DNA of 42,537 nt from TA-21 sp036557405 (GCA_036557405.1 DATBHO010000103.1:1-42537), one strand, 5' to 3'. Counted from the stretch's first letter, positions 1 through 7,268 are shown. Numbers and translations: made by a program. Notes: generated from the letters alone by a model not told the origin.

Positions 1-425
1 CCTTAGGAGAGCGGGGCCTAAAGAGGGAATAAGGCCTTGATCTATACTCATTTGCACAAAAATCATGTTAAAACCTTATGGTACGACTATCTAAATGATT
101 ACCTAAAAATTGATGGTATCTTCATTTTCCATAAATTTGTAAAAATACACTTTACCATTTTTATGTCACTGGTTCACACTATAATCGCGATATCGTTATA
201 TTTTTTTCAAACAGTTTCACTATGAATGCCATATACAGGAACGGTATGCGGTACCAGTAACTCTTCCAAAAGCAATAATTCCTCTACCCAGGAGAAATTT
301 TGCAATTGGTGGGTTGTTTCTTGTCCATTCAATGAAATCTAACCTAGGATTTCATCTATTTTTATATTATTTTGATTTTATATAAGGCGATTGGTACACT
401 TATCTAATAGTCAATTAACCTTTAT
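1..425. other. Left-edge region without a confident gene
   Basis: No gene here can be supported. A 62-codon plus-strand frame at 37-225 starts with TTG and has low-complexity, Phe/Ile/His-rich content, so I treat it as chance. On the minus strand 220-351 is open for 44 codons with a protein-like translation (for example RNNPPIAKFLLGRG) but has no usable start, so it may be a gene remnant. An AT-rich TATA-like stretch at about 374-384 (TTTTATATAAG) sits about 42-52 bases before the ATG at 426 and could be the promoter of the CHRD gene. Confidence 0.4.
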
Positions 426-968
426 ATGCGACTAATTCTTTGTTCTTTCATGCAACCTAACAAAACATTTCACTTGCTCATAATAGCCAGCGCACTGTTA
501 TCGTTACTACTCGTTTCAACTACATACTCTAGTTTTACTTTTGCACAGAATTCACAAAGTAAATTTAGGGCAAAGCTAGATTCAAATAATGAAGTCCCAC
601 CCCTCAACTCAACAGCAGAAGGTATAGCCACATTCAAACTAAAGGATAACGCAATAAGTACTAAGATCAATATAACTGGAATAACAGACCTTTCAGGCGC
701 TCAGATACTCGCAGGAAAGAAGGGAGAAAATGGTGACCCAATTGTTGATTTGTTAAAAACAGGTAAGAAGACTAACATCCCAGGAGGAGTCGCGATTGAA
801 GGAAGCTTTACTGCTTCTGACTTTGAAGGTTCCATGAAAGGAAAAGCTCTAACCGCTCTGCAATCTGCAATGGGCACAAATGAGACATATGTTAATATTA
901 AAACAAAGGATCATCCAGACGGAGAGATTAGAGGACAAATCAAGCCTAAAGGTAGTCCAACACAATAG
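426..968 (+). CDS. Secreted CHRD-domain protein
   Basis: The 180-aa product has a hydrophobic export signal at about residues 9-41 (LLIIASALLSLLLVSTTYSS, then FAQ). A single CHRD-type beta domain follows to about residue 173. The start of the domain (FRAKLDSNNEVPPLNSTAEG) and its end (HPDGEIRGQI) are the classic ends of CHRD, a domain first described in chordin and common in secreted archaeal and bacterial proteins of unknown biochemical role. ATG at 426 is used; an ATG at 450 would give a cleaner signal peptide. It is probably exported and acts outside the membrane. No operon partner is evident, as the next gene starts 115 bases later. The domain call is firm; the function is not known. Confidence 0.85.
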   Translation: MRLILCSFMQPNKTFHLLIIASALLSLLLVSTTYSSFTFAQNSQSKFRAKLDSNNEVPPLNSTAEGIATFKLKDNAISTKINITGITDLSGAQILAGKKGENGDPIVDLLKTGKKTNIPGGVAIEGSFTASDFEGSMKGKALTALQSAMGTNETYVNIKTKDHPDGEIRGQIKPKGSPTQ

Positions 969-1083
969 AGACTGTGAATCATACTGACAACAAAATAATG
1001 TTTAGAAATAGAAAGATACAGAGTCTATCTATGACCTACTATCGCGGATTATAAACTAAAATTATGGGTGACGTGACACCAGT

Positions 1084-1716
1084 ATGCTAAAGGGAATTAC
1101 AATGGTGGTAGTTGTCATAGTAACAACTTCAATTCTAACTTTTGTAGTAATTGGATTGCTTAGTCCACAAAATAATAATTCATTGCATAGTCGGTCAAAT
1201 TTGAAAGCATACATAAATCCAGTCTATGGTATGGAGATTCTGTATCCTGCACAATGGCAGGTGTTTCAAATGGGAAAAGGCAGTATGATCGTGGGGTTTC
1301 TTTCTTATCCACAGGATAAATCAGGAATGTTGGAAAATGTCATTGTGCGGACTATTGACCCTAGTTATTATGACCTTACACTTCAAGATGTTGCCCAAAA
1401 AGAACTTACAATTTACAAATCCCAACTTCATAGTTTTCAACTTCATTCATTGTCATCCGGTAAGACATCTCTGGGATTCCCAGTCTATAGAATGGAATAT
1501 TCTCATCATGATGATCAACTAGACTTAAAAACAATGGAGATACTGATAAGAGATAGTAATCATATTTACAGTATAGTTTATAGTTCAGACGCATTAGAAT
1601 ACCCTTTCTTTGTATCACAAGTAGAAAAAATGATAGATTCGATGGTTTTGGGACATCAAGAACATGCAAATCAGAAAGCCAACTATTATCTTAATGAACC
1701 ATTCATCAGTCTATAA
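1084..1716 (+). CDS. Membrane-anchored PsbP-like domain protein
   Basis: The 210-aa product has one N-terminal hydrophobic segment at about residues 5-27 that could be an uncleaved anchor or signal. The following extracytoplasmic domain begins YGMEILYPAQWQVFQ. This 'G-x-x-I-x-YP-x-x-W' opening and the closing helix (FVSQVEKMIDSMVL) fit the PsbP-like/MOG1-type fold seen in many thaumarchaeal surface proteins. The name comes from a photosystem protein, and no photosynthetic role is implied. No cysteines or catalytic motif are visible. It stands alone on the plus strand. Family assignment is by pattern recognition and is moderate; the molecular function is unknown. Confidence 0.6.
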   Translation: MLKGITMVVVVIVTTSILTFVVIGLLSPQNNNSLHSRSNLKAYINPVYGMEILYPAQWQVFQMGKGSMIVGFLSYPQDKSGMLENVIVRTIDPSYYDLTLQDVAQKELTIYKSQLHSFQLHSLSSGKTSLGFPVYRMEYSHHDDQLDLKTMEILIRDSNHIYSIVYSSDALEYPFFVSQVEKMIDSMVLGHQEHANQKANYYLNEPFISL

Positions 1717-2075
1717 CATAATATATTTTAGGTATGATTGCATTTTAGGCAAATTAGATTTATGACGCAAACCTGAGCGGAGCAGTAGGATTAGCGATTC
1801 TTAATTTCATACTTGTACTAGAGCCTTTTTATAACATGCTAACGAAAATAATGCACAGACAACGATAAGGAACGGTTTCATCGTGGTGGACTTATTCTAA
1901 AGTTGAAATCATCCATACAGGCCCACCAGTTTTTTAATAATTTCATCCGTCATCAATTATACAGACTGTTAGTTTGATTTAAGAAAAAACTATGTAATAT
2001 TTTAAAATGGGTTAGATAAATATAGATTTTCAGTTCAAAAATTCGTAATCTTGCCTGTTCTACTATTCAAAATTT
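1717..2075. other. Intergenic DNA with one hairpin-family arm pair
   Basis: No gene is supported in this AT-rich stretch. It contains one member of the GGTGGG/CCCACCA hairpin family: GGTGGA at 1885-1890 faces GCCCACCAGT at 1921-1930, with a run of T immediately after. Reading toward higher coordinates, this could also act as a weak terminator-like structure. Confidence 0.4.
1885..1930. repeat. GCCCACCA hairpin-family copy A
   Basis: The left arm GGTGG and right arm CCACC are separated by about 31 bases. The right arm reads GCCCACCAGT, matching copies near 4.3, 6.26, 6.33 and 24.8 kb. Pairing is shorter and less perfect here than in the 4.3- and 6.3-kb copies. Confidence 0.4.
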
Positions 2076-2282
2076 TCAGAATTTTTGGTAGTTAATTTTA
2101 ATTTTTTTAGTTGCTATTTTTGTTAACTGCTTGTAATGTTCAAATAAAATTGACATTAAAATTGGATGAATTAAAATAGGTCTACAAGCCGTAGTGCCCG
2201 CAACATTATAGAAGCGTGGAATAGATAGCATTTCATCAAACTTTTTTCTATCTTGCTTGTCTAACGCTTTCCTAAATGGATA
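2076..2282 (-). pseudogene. N-terminally deleted copy of the 31.1-kb gene
   Basis: The minus-strand frame is open for 69 codons and aligns without indels to residues about 24-76 of the intact 84-aa protein encoded at 31137-31391; shared stretches include LSIPRFYNVAGT and CRP. It has no start codon: a TGA (2285-2283) lies just upstream of the homologous part. In the intact copy the sequence AAACGG occurs at 31317-31322 and again at 31512-31517. Here the two flanks are fused at a single AAATGG, so the first part of the gene and its leader are missing. The C-terminal tail also differs. It is a broken paralogue next to a paralogue of the neighbouring secreted gene, so both genes of the module were duplicated. 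Confidence 0.7.
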
Positions 2283-2323
2283 TCAAAAAATGTGTTATAA
2301 GTTGTTGTGTATTTTGCTCTGCT

Positions 2324-2536
2324 TTAACCTATTATCACTTCAAGGCATTTGTGGTCCCCAGTAGTATTTACTAGTAGGGCTTTACAGTCGGTTTTTTTCT
2401 CGCCACAAAAAGGGCCACCATCGATGCAATATTTAGTAATAGGCTTATCTGCCTTAACTGTATTTGGAAGAGCAATTGCAACCATCGCAATAACCAGTAT
2501 TAGAGATGTTGCTACAAACAGAACTATTGATTTCAA
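2324..2536 (-). CDS. Small secreted Cys-containing protein, paralogue 1
   Basis: The 70-aa product has a signal peptide at residues 1 to about 29 (hydrophobic core SLILVIAMVAIALP, then KADKP). The mature part of about 40 residues has four cysteines (YCIDGGPFCGEKKTDC and HKC), suggesting two disulphides. It differs from the product at 31560-31772 at only 9 of 70 positions by my count. The start is TTG here but ATG in the other copy, because the equivalent base differs; translation may therefore be weaker. An AT-rich element on the minus strand upstream (about 2560-2575) could be the promoter. I do not recognise the family. It is likely an exported small structural or effector-like protein of unknown role. 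Confidence 0.75.
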   Translation of the reverse strand: MKSIVLFVATSLILVIAMVAIALPNTVKADKPITKYCIDGGPFCGEKKTDCKALLVNTTGDHKCLEVIIG

Positions 2537-2708
2537 TTCTGATTCATCAATGTACAGGAGAATATTTATTTAATATGGTACAAGTGACTATTTGTATTAT
2601 CAATAGGAACATCAAATTAAGCCTGAGCTATAGATAATGTAGATCAAGTACCTAAAAGATCTTAGTTAAGGCAATCATATATCATATCCATTGTATCCAA
2701 TTTTCCAT

Positions 2709-2822
2709 ATGGAAGACTTATGTCAAGTTTGCAACAAAAGTGAAAAAGAAGTTTACCAACTAGACATGGAGGTATGCTTTGACTGCTGGATGAATCAAAC
2801 TACTCCTGAAATTTCAAAATGA
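2709..2822 (+). CDS. 37-aa zinc-ribbon-like microprotein
   Basis: ATG GAA GAC opens a 37-codon frame ending in TGA at 2820-2822. The product has two pairs of cysteines, CQVC (residues 5-8) and CFDC (residues 23-26), spaced like a minimal zinc knuckle, with an acidic/basic linker between. A chance ORF this short would rarely carry two spaced CxxC pairs. It stands alone, 252 bases downstream of the start of the opposite-strand gene at 2536. The structure is inferred and the function is unknown; it could bind nucleic acid or a protein partner. Confidence 0.5.
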   Translation: MEDLCQVCNKSEKEVYQLDMEVCFDCWMNQTTPEISK

Positions 2823-2902
2823 CGTTACCTTTTGAGAAAACAATTATTATCCATTCTTGTCATTTGTCTCTACAGGTGCTAATTGAATCTTGTTATCCAT
2901 AG

Positions 2903-3028
2903 GTGTGTCAACTTATTGCTCATTTAAGATTCTATCTTGCAACCTACTCAGGTATACCTTGTTATATCTTGCCAGCCTTCACATTCTTTAGAAATTCTAA
3001 TTTAATATACGTGGGTTAACCTTTTTTT
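2903..3028 (+). repeat. 126-bp dispersed direct repeat, copy 1
   Basis: This segment recurs at 6445-6570 in the same orientation with only scattered substitutions and one single-base shift near the end. Its inner part contains a perfect palindrome AGGTATACCT, and it ends in GTGGGTTAACC followed by a T run. Stop codons break all long frames, so it is not coding now. No terminal inverted repeats of an insertion sequence are visible. It could be a MITE-like or recombination-derived repeat. Confidence 0.75.
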
Positions 3029-3090
3029 CCTGCATAATCCTCAATTTCGCTGTCTAACCTTATCTTCAATATCATATCGTTCGTAAGTAA

Positions 3091-3128
3091 ATAAAAAAAG
3101 TATTGTAGGTAGAGACACTTCGCTACCT
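3091..3128 (-). terminator. Hairpin plus U-tract after the Asn-rich secreted gene
   Basis: Read on the minus strand, AGGTAG (3128-3123) pairs with CTACCT (3112-3107) around a 10-base loop, followed within about 8 bases by seven T residues (complement of 3099-3093). It lies 12 bases past the stop of the gene at 3140-3457, where a terminator would be expected. Archaeal termination depends mainly on the U-tract, so the hairpin may instead stabilise the 3' end. Confidence 0.5.
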
Positions 3129-3139
3129 GTTGCTACTTG

Positions 3140-3457
3140 TCAATCCGTCAATCCGAAGACTTGATCTCCATTATTCTCATTATTGAGGTCATTTCCTGGA
3201 TTTGCGCCGAGGCTCAAGCAAGTTTGCTCATTTTCGTTAGAATTGCCGTCGCTATGGTCCTTATTTTCATTCTCAATCTTACAGTCATTCTTCTGTTTCA
3301 TGTTTTGGTTTTGGTCATTACAATTGTCGCTTCCATTGTCTTCACACTTTTTTTTGTCAGCAAATGCTGGTTGTGCCTGTGACATTGCTGTTGCTGATAG
3401 TGCTGTCAACAGTCCTGCAGACAGTACTACAAGCATTAACACGTTTTTTGTGTACAA
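3140..3457 (-). CDS. Secreted Asn/Asp-rich small protein
   Basis: The 105-aa product has a signal peptide at residues 1 to about 34 (VLMLVVLSAGLLTALSATAM, then AFADKKK). The mature region is low complexity and rich in Asn, Asp, Glu, Lys and Gln, with four cysteines (CEDNGSDNC, DC, TC). The composition suggests a disordered, highly charged, possibly metal-binding surface protein. Signal peptides ending in FAD before a charged mature region recur in this window (also at 32.2 kb). A hairpin/U-tract follows its stop. No specific function can be given. Confidence 0.7.
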   Translation of the reverse strand: MYTKNVLMLVVLSAGLLTALSATAMSQAQPAFADKKKCEDNGSDNCNDQNQNMKQKNDCKIENENKDHSDGNSNENEQTCLSLGANPGNDLNNENNGDQVFGLTD

Positions 3458-3737
3458 GGTTTGTTATCGCAAAAGGATACTAAACAATGTATAAGTGGAT
3501 TGTGAAAGAACAAGTACGAAAAAAACCAGAGACTCTTATCTAATGTATTAAATCCGAATTTATCAATAGAACATTATTCACTTGATTATTAGAACTTTGG
3601 TGGGTCCAATGGAAGTAAGTACGAAAAGACGCACCCAGAGTTTTGAATTCTTTGGTGCGGAGTTGATGCGTTATACATTGTGAGGACAAATTATAAAAAA
3701 GTTCAAGATGGGTATAAAACAGTTATACTGGAAGTTT

Positions 3738-4199
3738 CTATTTTTTCTTTCCGCCAGAATTCTCTGATACGTTTTCGCTAGGTGTCTGAGAAACCTTTTG
3801 GCTTGATTTCTCTGATACGTTTATGTCCACAAATTCGGGTCTGCTAAAGGGGGAATTTTGTCCGTGTTCACACTTTAAGTTAAAATTTTCGGTACTCATG
3901 GTGCACACGTTGTACTTTTCTCCGTCTTCTACAGTTAGACCTGGAAATGAGAATACGTAAGAAACCTTATCAGATGTTGCATTTCCTGCAGGATGTAACT
4001 TAACTTTTGTCTGATCACCGACATTGGCTATTGTTATGATATCTTTTGTTGAATCTGTAATGCCATAAAGACTTACCACGATCTTGAATACATCTTTTCC
4101 GACGCCCGATTCAGCTGAAAGTCTTGATGTTGCAACATTTGCGATTAAAAAACTAAAGGCTAGTGCCAACAACATTGTTAAGGTAAAAGAAGTTTTCAT
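3738..4199 (-). CDS. Secreted protein with charged Ser/Lys tail
   Basis: I chose ATG at 4199 (MKTSFTL), giving 153 aa; an upstream in-frame TTG at 4220 would add seven residues before the signal. Residues 1 to about 27 form a signal peptide (TMLLALAFSFLIANVATS). The mature part is a predicted beta domain of about 90 residues with two cysteines (YNVCTMSTENFNLKC), followed by a Ser/Gln/Lys-rich tail with the near-repeat VSEKSSQKVSQTPSENVSEN ending in KKK. It resembles other thaumarchaeal exported proteins of unknown role. It stands alone, transcribed away from the 4.3-kb hairpin. Confidence 0.65.
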   Translation of the reverse strand: MKTSFTLTMLLALAFSFLIANVATSRLSAESGVGKDVFKIVVSLYGITDSTKDIITIANVGDQTKVKLHPAGNATSDKVSYVFSFPGLTVEDGEKYNVCTMSTENFNLKCEHGQNSPFSRPEFVDINVSEKSSQKVSQTPSENVSENSGGKKK

Positions 4200-4220
4200 T
4201 AAGGGAAGCACGTACAACAA

Positions 4221-4559
4221 TAGATAATAGATAATAGATAATAAATAATTAACTGGTATTCTATAATTTTGAGAACTGAATCAAACCAAAAAAGGTTAAA
4301 GATTGGTGGGCATTAATGAATCGTAGATTGGTAATTGGTTGCCCACCAGAACCGAAATTCTTACCAGCAACTGATGGGAGTAAAGGTATGAAAGGACTTG
4401 GTCATCCTATTGACAACCGCCAATAGACCCATCAGTTGTATTATTAATATCTCCCACATTGAATAAATATCAACTGAAAAAGGTAAAAATTTCCTCATTT
4501 ATAATTCCACTTCGCAAATTTTGTAAGTATGTGATTTGAGCAATTCAAATGTAATTTTC
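4221..4559. other. Intergenic region carrying a hairpin repeat
   Basis: No ORF with protein-like content is visible. The stretch between the 3' end of one minus-strand gene and the 5' end of the next carries the 4304-4348 hairpin. AT-rich tandem copies of ATAGATA(A) at 4219-4240 lie just upstream of the secreted gene and may overlap its promoter. Confidence 0.4.
4304..4348. repeat. GCCCACCA hairpin-family copy B
   Basis: A perfect 9-bp inverted repeat: TGGTGGGCA at 4304-4312 and TGCCCACCA at 4340-4348, separated by 27 bases. It is one of the two best-paired members of the family. Confidence 0.6.
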
Positions 4560-4853
4560 TTATTCATTACTGCACACAACATATAAAATCCAATCCAGAA
4601 TTCTTACTTGGTTGTCTAAAGGATCTGCTTTGAGTATAGAATCTTTTTTGTTTATTTCATCTATGAGTTCATTCATCCTCGTTTCTATAAGTGCGCAAAT
4701 TTGAATATTACAGTTTTTCATATTTTCTAAAGTCCAGTTTATTAGTTCAATCCTTTTTTGAAGATCACTTTTGTAGATACTGTCATCAGTTTCTCTATCT
4801 AGCCATTTCTTTGCTTCTGTAATTTCGTCATGTAATATTTGCCCTATCGTCAT
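4560..4853 (-). CDS. Small helical protein of unknown function
   Basis: I use the ATG at 4853, giving 97 aa; a TTG at 4868 would add five residues. The product is almost entirely predicted helix, with alternating charged and hydrophobic residues (ILHDEITEAKKWLDRE, MNELIDEINKKD), compatible with a coiled coil or four-helix bundle. It has three cysteines (NCNIQIC and VVC) and no signal peptide. It lies about 40 bases downstream of the gene at 4897-5187 on the same strand, so the two may be co-transcribed. Not recognised. Confidence 0.5.
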   Translation of the reverse strand: MTIGQILHDEITEAKKWLDRETDDSIYKSDLQKRIELINWTLENMKNCNIQICALIETRMNELIDEINKKDSILKADPLDNQVRILDWILYVVCSNE

Positions 4854-4896
4854 TAGAATTAAATTCAATTAATGAACATTTAATGTAGAATGTCCC

Positions 4897-5187
4897 TTAA
4901 AGAGAGGGAGTTCTTGAATGCTTTAGTTTTTTAGCCTTTGAACGTTTCAATGCTTTCTTTTTCTTTTGAGAATCTGAGAAAATCCAAACTATTGAACCTT
5001 CTTTGTTGAAGTTAATCTTATCTGATTCTTCCAAATACTCTAGTATTATAGAAATTGTAGGATACATTACACTCCCATGAAGACTTTGAAATAACTGATG
5101 CTTAGAACTGAAATATTTTTTTTTCTTAATCTTTTGTTCGACCATTCTAATAGTGGAGAGTGTAGGTTGATGAATAGCCTTCCTCAT
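4897..5187 (-). CDS. Basic winged-helix-like small protein
   Basis: The 96-aa product has a central segment of about 60 residues (KHQLFQSLHGSVMYPTISII, then LEYLEESDKINFNKEGSIVW) that reads like helix-turn-helix followed by a two-strand wing. The C-terminal tail is very basic (KKKKALKRSKAKKLKHS). This suggests a small DNA- or RNA-binding protein, possibly a transcriptional regulator. ATG at 5187 is the first start. It probably forms a unit with the helical gene just downstream. The fold is inferred from pattern only. Confidence 0.5.
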   Translation of the reverse strand: MRKAIHQPTLSTIRMVEQKIKKKKYFSSKHQLFQSLHGSVMYPTISIILEYLEESDKINFNKEGSIVWIFSDSQKKKKALKRSKAKKLKHSRTPSL

Positions 5188-5531
5188 AAAAGTAACGAAA
5201 TGTAGTGTATAAATTTATATAAATATATCTCAGTAAACTGCAAAATGGTAATAGTTAATTCCAATCATTATTGATGCAGTCATCTTTATATACTATGCAT
5301 AGTTGCTCTTGTTGTTGTACTCATTGTCTGAACTGTCTAATCTTCAGATAAGGATGTTCTTCGATTATTGCACATTAGTAGAAAAATTATGGTCAGAGTG
5401 GAAAGAATATTGTTTCCGTCTCTATACGTTAAGCTAAACGACCATCCGTAGAAATCAAGAAGAAAAAAATTGAATTCTCGCCGGATAGGCACCGATCCGA
5501 TATACTTTGTTATGCTGTTGTATCTAAATAA
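5188..5531. other. Intergenic stretch, nothing recognised
   Basis: No gene, repeat-family copy or clear hairpin is seen. The AT-rich part immediately right of 5187 (ATAAATTTATATAAATATAT, 5199-5228 region) fits a promoter for the minus-strand gene that starts at 5187. Confidence 0.35.
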
Positions 5532-5699
5532 TTACGTAGTTTTGGACTTTCTTGTCATCCAATTAATATTCGATTTGTCAGTCAGGAACACTTTAGTTTG
5601 TCTTTGAGAACGATACTTGTACCTAATCGTAATTAGTATACCTGTCAAGATAACAAAAGTCTCACCGACAATTTCGTACATTATTACCGAATCTGACAT
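5532..5699 (-). CDS. 55-aa single-pass membrane microprotein
   Basis: ATG at 5699 opens a 55-codon frame ending in TAA at 5534-5532. Residues 8-25 (YEIVGETFVILTGILITI) form one membrane helix, followed by a basic tail (RYKYRSQRQTK). By the positive-inside rule the C-terminus would be cytoplasmic. It lies 21 bases past the stop of the 5721-5981 gene on the same strand, so it may be its operon partner. No homologue is recognised; the case rests on the coherent membrane-protein translation and the spacing. Confidence 0.45.
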   Translation of the reverse strand: MSDSVIMYEIVGETFVILTGILITIRYKYRSQRQTKVFLTDKSNINWMTRKSKTT

Positions 5700-5720
5700 C
5701 TCGGTGATTAGTTAAATTGT

Positions 5721-5981
5721 TTAGTATCGTAGTTTCGTGGACTCGTTATAAAGTTCTATAGCCTCTCTTCCAAATGCTTGAATTGAGTAATCAGTACCAT
5801 CCTTTGATCTTAATTCCACATAGCAATAGTCTACTCCATTACTTATTGTATAACCTTTAGGCGAAATTCTACGTATATACGCCCCATTACCTAATAATTG
5901 TCGCAAAGCCTCGGTACTACCGTACATCGGTACACGCATTTCACGAATGGTAATTTGTTTTTGTTCCACCAACACTAACAA
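5721..5981 (-). CDS. Small soluble protein of unknown function
   Basis: The 86-aa product has no signal peptide or membrane helix. Its middle (YGSTEALRQLLGNGAYIRRI, SPKGYTISNGVDYCYVELRS) looks like a compact alpha/beta domain, ending with an amphipathic helix (REAIELYNES). No ATG lies at the front: TTG 5981 is the longest start and GTG/TTG codons follow within five codons, so the exact start is uncertain. The membrane microprotein at 5532-5699 follows closely. Not recognised. Confidence 0.5.
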   Translation of the reverse strand: MLVLVEQKQITIREMRVPMYGSTEALRQLLGNGAYIRRISPKGYTISNGVDYCYVELRSKDGTDYSIQAFGREAIELYNESTKLRY

Positions 5982-6021
5982 TATTAATTACGTAACCAGC
6001 GAATATAAGATCTAGTAAACA

Positions 6022-6132
6022 ATGTTTATGATAAATCATAAATACAGCTTATTTACAATAACTGGAGCTTATACATTAGCCAAATTGACTTCAATTTACC
6101 GTGAGGTCCGTGATGGTAATGTCAAAATCTAG
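6022..6132 (+). CDS. Possible 36-aa microprotein
   Basis: ATG TTT ATG opens a 36-codon frame whose second half (TLAKLTSIYREVRDGNVKI) reads like protein. It has no motif and no neighbour on the same strand nearby, and ORFs of this length occur by chance in AT-rich DNA. It could also be the start of a decayed gene. Confidence 0.2.
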   Translation: MFMINHKYSLFTITGAYTLAKLTSIYREVRDGNVKI

Positions 6133-6182
6133 AAAAATTATTTATCTTTGGTTTCACAATACATTACTTGCTCTTTGGACCC

Positions 6183-6260
6183 GGTGGGAAGTCGAGCATT
6201 AGGCTTCTACCATATGAGCAATAACATCCTTTCCATCAGGGCTTTAGGTTTTGGCCCACC
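6183..6260. repeat. GCCCACCA hairpin-family copy C
   Basis: GGTGGG at 6183-6188 can pair with CCCACC at 6255-6260 across a 66-base loop. The right arm TTGGCCCACCAA matches the other members. Copy D starts only 40 bases later, so the two form a close pair. Confidence 0.4.
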
Positions 6261-6300
6261 AAATTCAAGTATAATATTTTAAAAAACATGTTAAGATACA

Positions 6301-6341
6301 ACTGGTGGGAGGAGTTGATTTTTTATGGCATGCCCACCAGT
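6301..6341. repeat. GCCCACCA hairpin-family copy D
   Basis: A perfect 9-bp inverted repeat: ACTGGTGGG at 6301-6309 and CCCACCAGT at 6333-6341, with a 23-base loop. Confidence 0.6.
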
Positions 6342-6444
6342 CTTGATGCGGTTGCCCATCCGTGCTCAACAAAGTATAAAATAATTTAAGAAATTTTGCT
6401 ATAAATCTAATTTATCCAAAAGCTTCATCAATTAAAAGTGCCTC

Positions 6445-6570
6445 GTGTGTCAACTTATTACTTATTTAAGATTCTATCTTGCAACATACTCAGGTATACC
6501 TTGTTATATCTTGCCAGCCTTCATATTCTTTAGAGATTCTAATTTAATATACGTGGGTTAAACCTTTTTT
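6445..6570 (+). repeat. 126-bp dispersed direct repeat, copy 2
   Basis: Near-identical to 2903-3028 in the same orientation, starting at GTGTGTCAACTTATT and ending at the T run after GTGGGTTAAACC. The same AGGTATACCT palindrome is present. It stops 12 bases before the 3' end of the minus-strand gene at 6583-7155. The two copies bracket about 3.4 kb of accessory genes, all but one on the minus strand. Confidence 0.75.
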
Positions 6571-6582
6571 ATTTATCAATAT

Positions 6583-7155
6583 CTACTTTAGGAGGGATTC
6601 TTTCATTCTAATAGTATTAGTTAACTCTCTTAGTCGCTTTATGCTCTGTTGAAAAAATGTTATCAAATTCTTGTCTACTATTGCAGTGGAATTACGTATA
6701 GGTTTGCCCTGATTTATTGAAGTTGTTGACGTCGTCTTGTCATCGAACACAAGAGCTTGCGCTTCCTTGGAAGGCCTTTGCATTGTTTCATTCCTAAATT
6801 CTACAAGCGTCCAAAGCCATCTATTATGTTCTAGAGCTTGATGTAGTTCAGTTAGGAGGCCAATATTCTTAGTTCTAGCGTTTAAGGCGCTCTGAACTGT
6901 AGCCAGGTCAACTTTTCCTGTCGCAATTCCTAATTCCAATCTGGTGTTAATTAGAATCAGAAGACAATCCACTGCTCCCAATGCTTGAATAAGAAAACAG
7001 TCTATTTCTAGTTCGACTTTGACTGATGGGTTGTCATTTTCCATATTTGGATAATTTAACTGAATTTCTTTTAGATTTTTCAAATGTCTTTCGGCCGCAT
7101 ATAACTTGAACTCAACCCTATCTGTCAAAAGATCCGAATCAAATTGTGAATGCAT
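6583..7155 (-). CDS. Helical protein of unknown function, HEPN-like pattern
   Basis: The 190-aa product appears all-helical with no signal peptide. After an N-terminal helix (RVEFKLYAAERHLKNLKEIQ) comes a hydrophobic helix pair (FLIQALGAVDCLLILINTRLE), then LVEFRNETMQRP near residues 117-128. An R-N-x-x-x-(H) motif in a helical bundle is typical of HEPN domains, but the usual His is replaced here (RNETMQ), so any RNase activity is doubtful. A Thr/Ser-rich linker and a final amphipathic helix follow. ATG at 7155 is clear. It stands alone, followed by repeat copy 2. The HEPN suggestion is tentative. Confidence 0.5.
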   Translation of the reverse strand: MHSQFDSDLLTDRVEFKLYAAERHLKNLKEIQLNYPNMENDNPSVKVELEIDCFLIQALGAVDCLLILINTRLELGIATGKVDLATVQSALNARTKNIGLLTELHQALEHNRWLWTLVEFRNETMQRPSKEAQALVFDDKTTSTTSINQGKPIRNSTAIVDKNLITFFQQSIKRLRELTNTIRMKESLLK

Positions 7156-7268
7156 TTGTGATTAGGTGGCACCTAATTTTGATTAACTTTGCTCTTAATT
7201 ACATATGGATAATTCAAATCATAGTGTATATGTACTATTAAAATTATGGATCTATCCTTACATGATTC

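Noticed and set aside
37..225. 62-codon plus-strand frame at the left edge
   Set aside because: TTG start, low-complexity composition and no motif or neighbour; AT-rich DNA gives such frames by chance.
220..351. Minus-strand open stretch with protein-like translation
   Set aside because: No start codon, only 44 codons, and no recognised family; possibly a remnant but not enough to call.
2903..3028. Repeat as part of a transposase gene
   Set aside because: Stops in all frames in both copies and no terminal inverted repeats; no evidence of an insertion sequence in the window.
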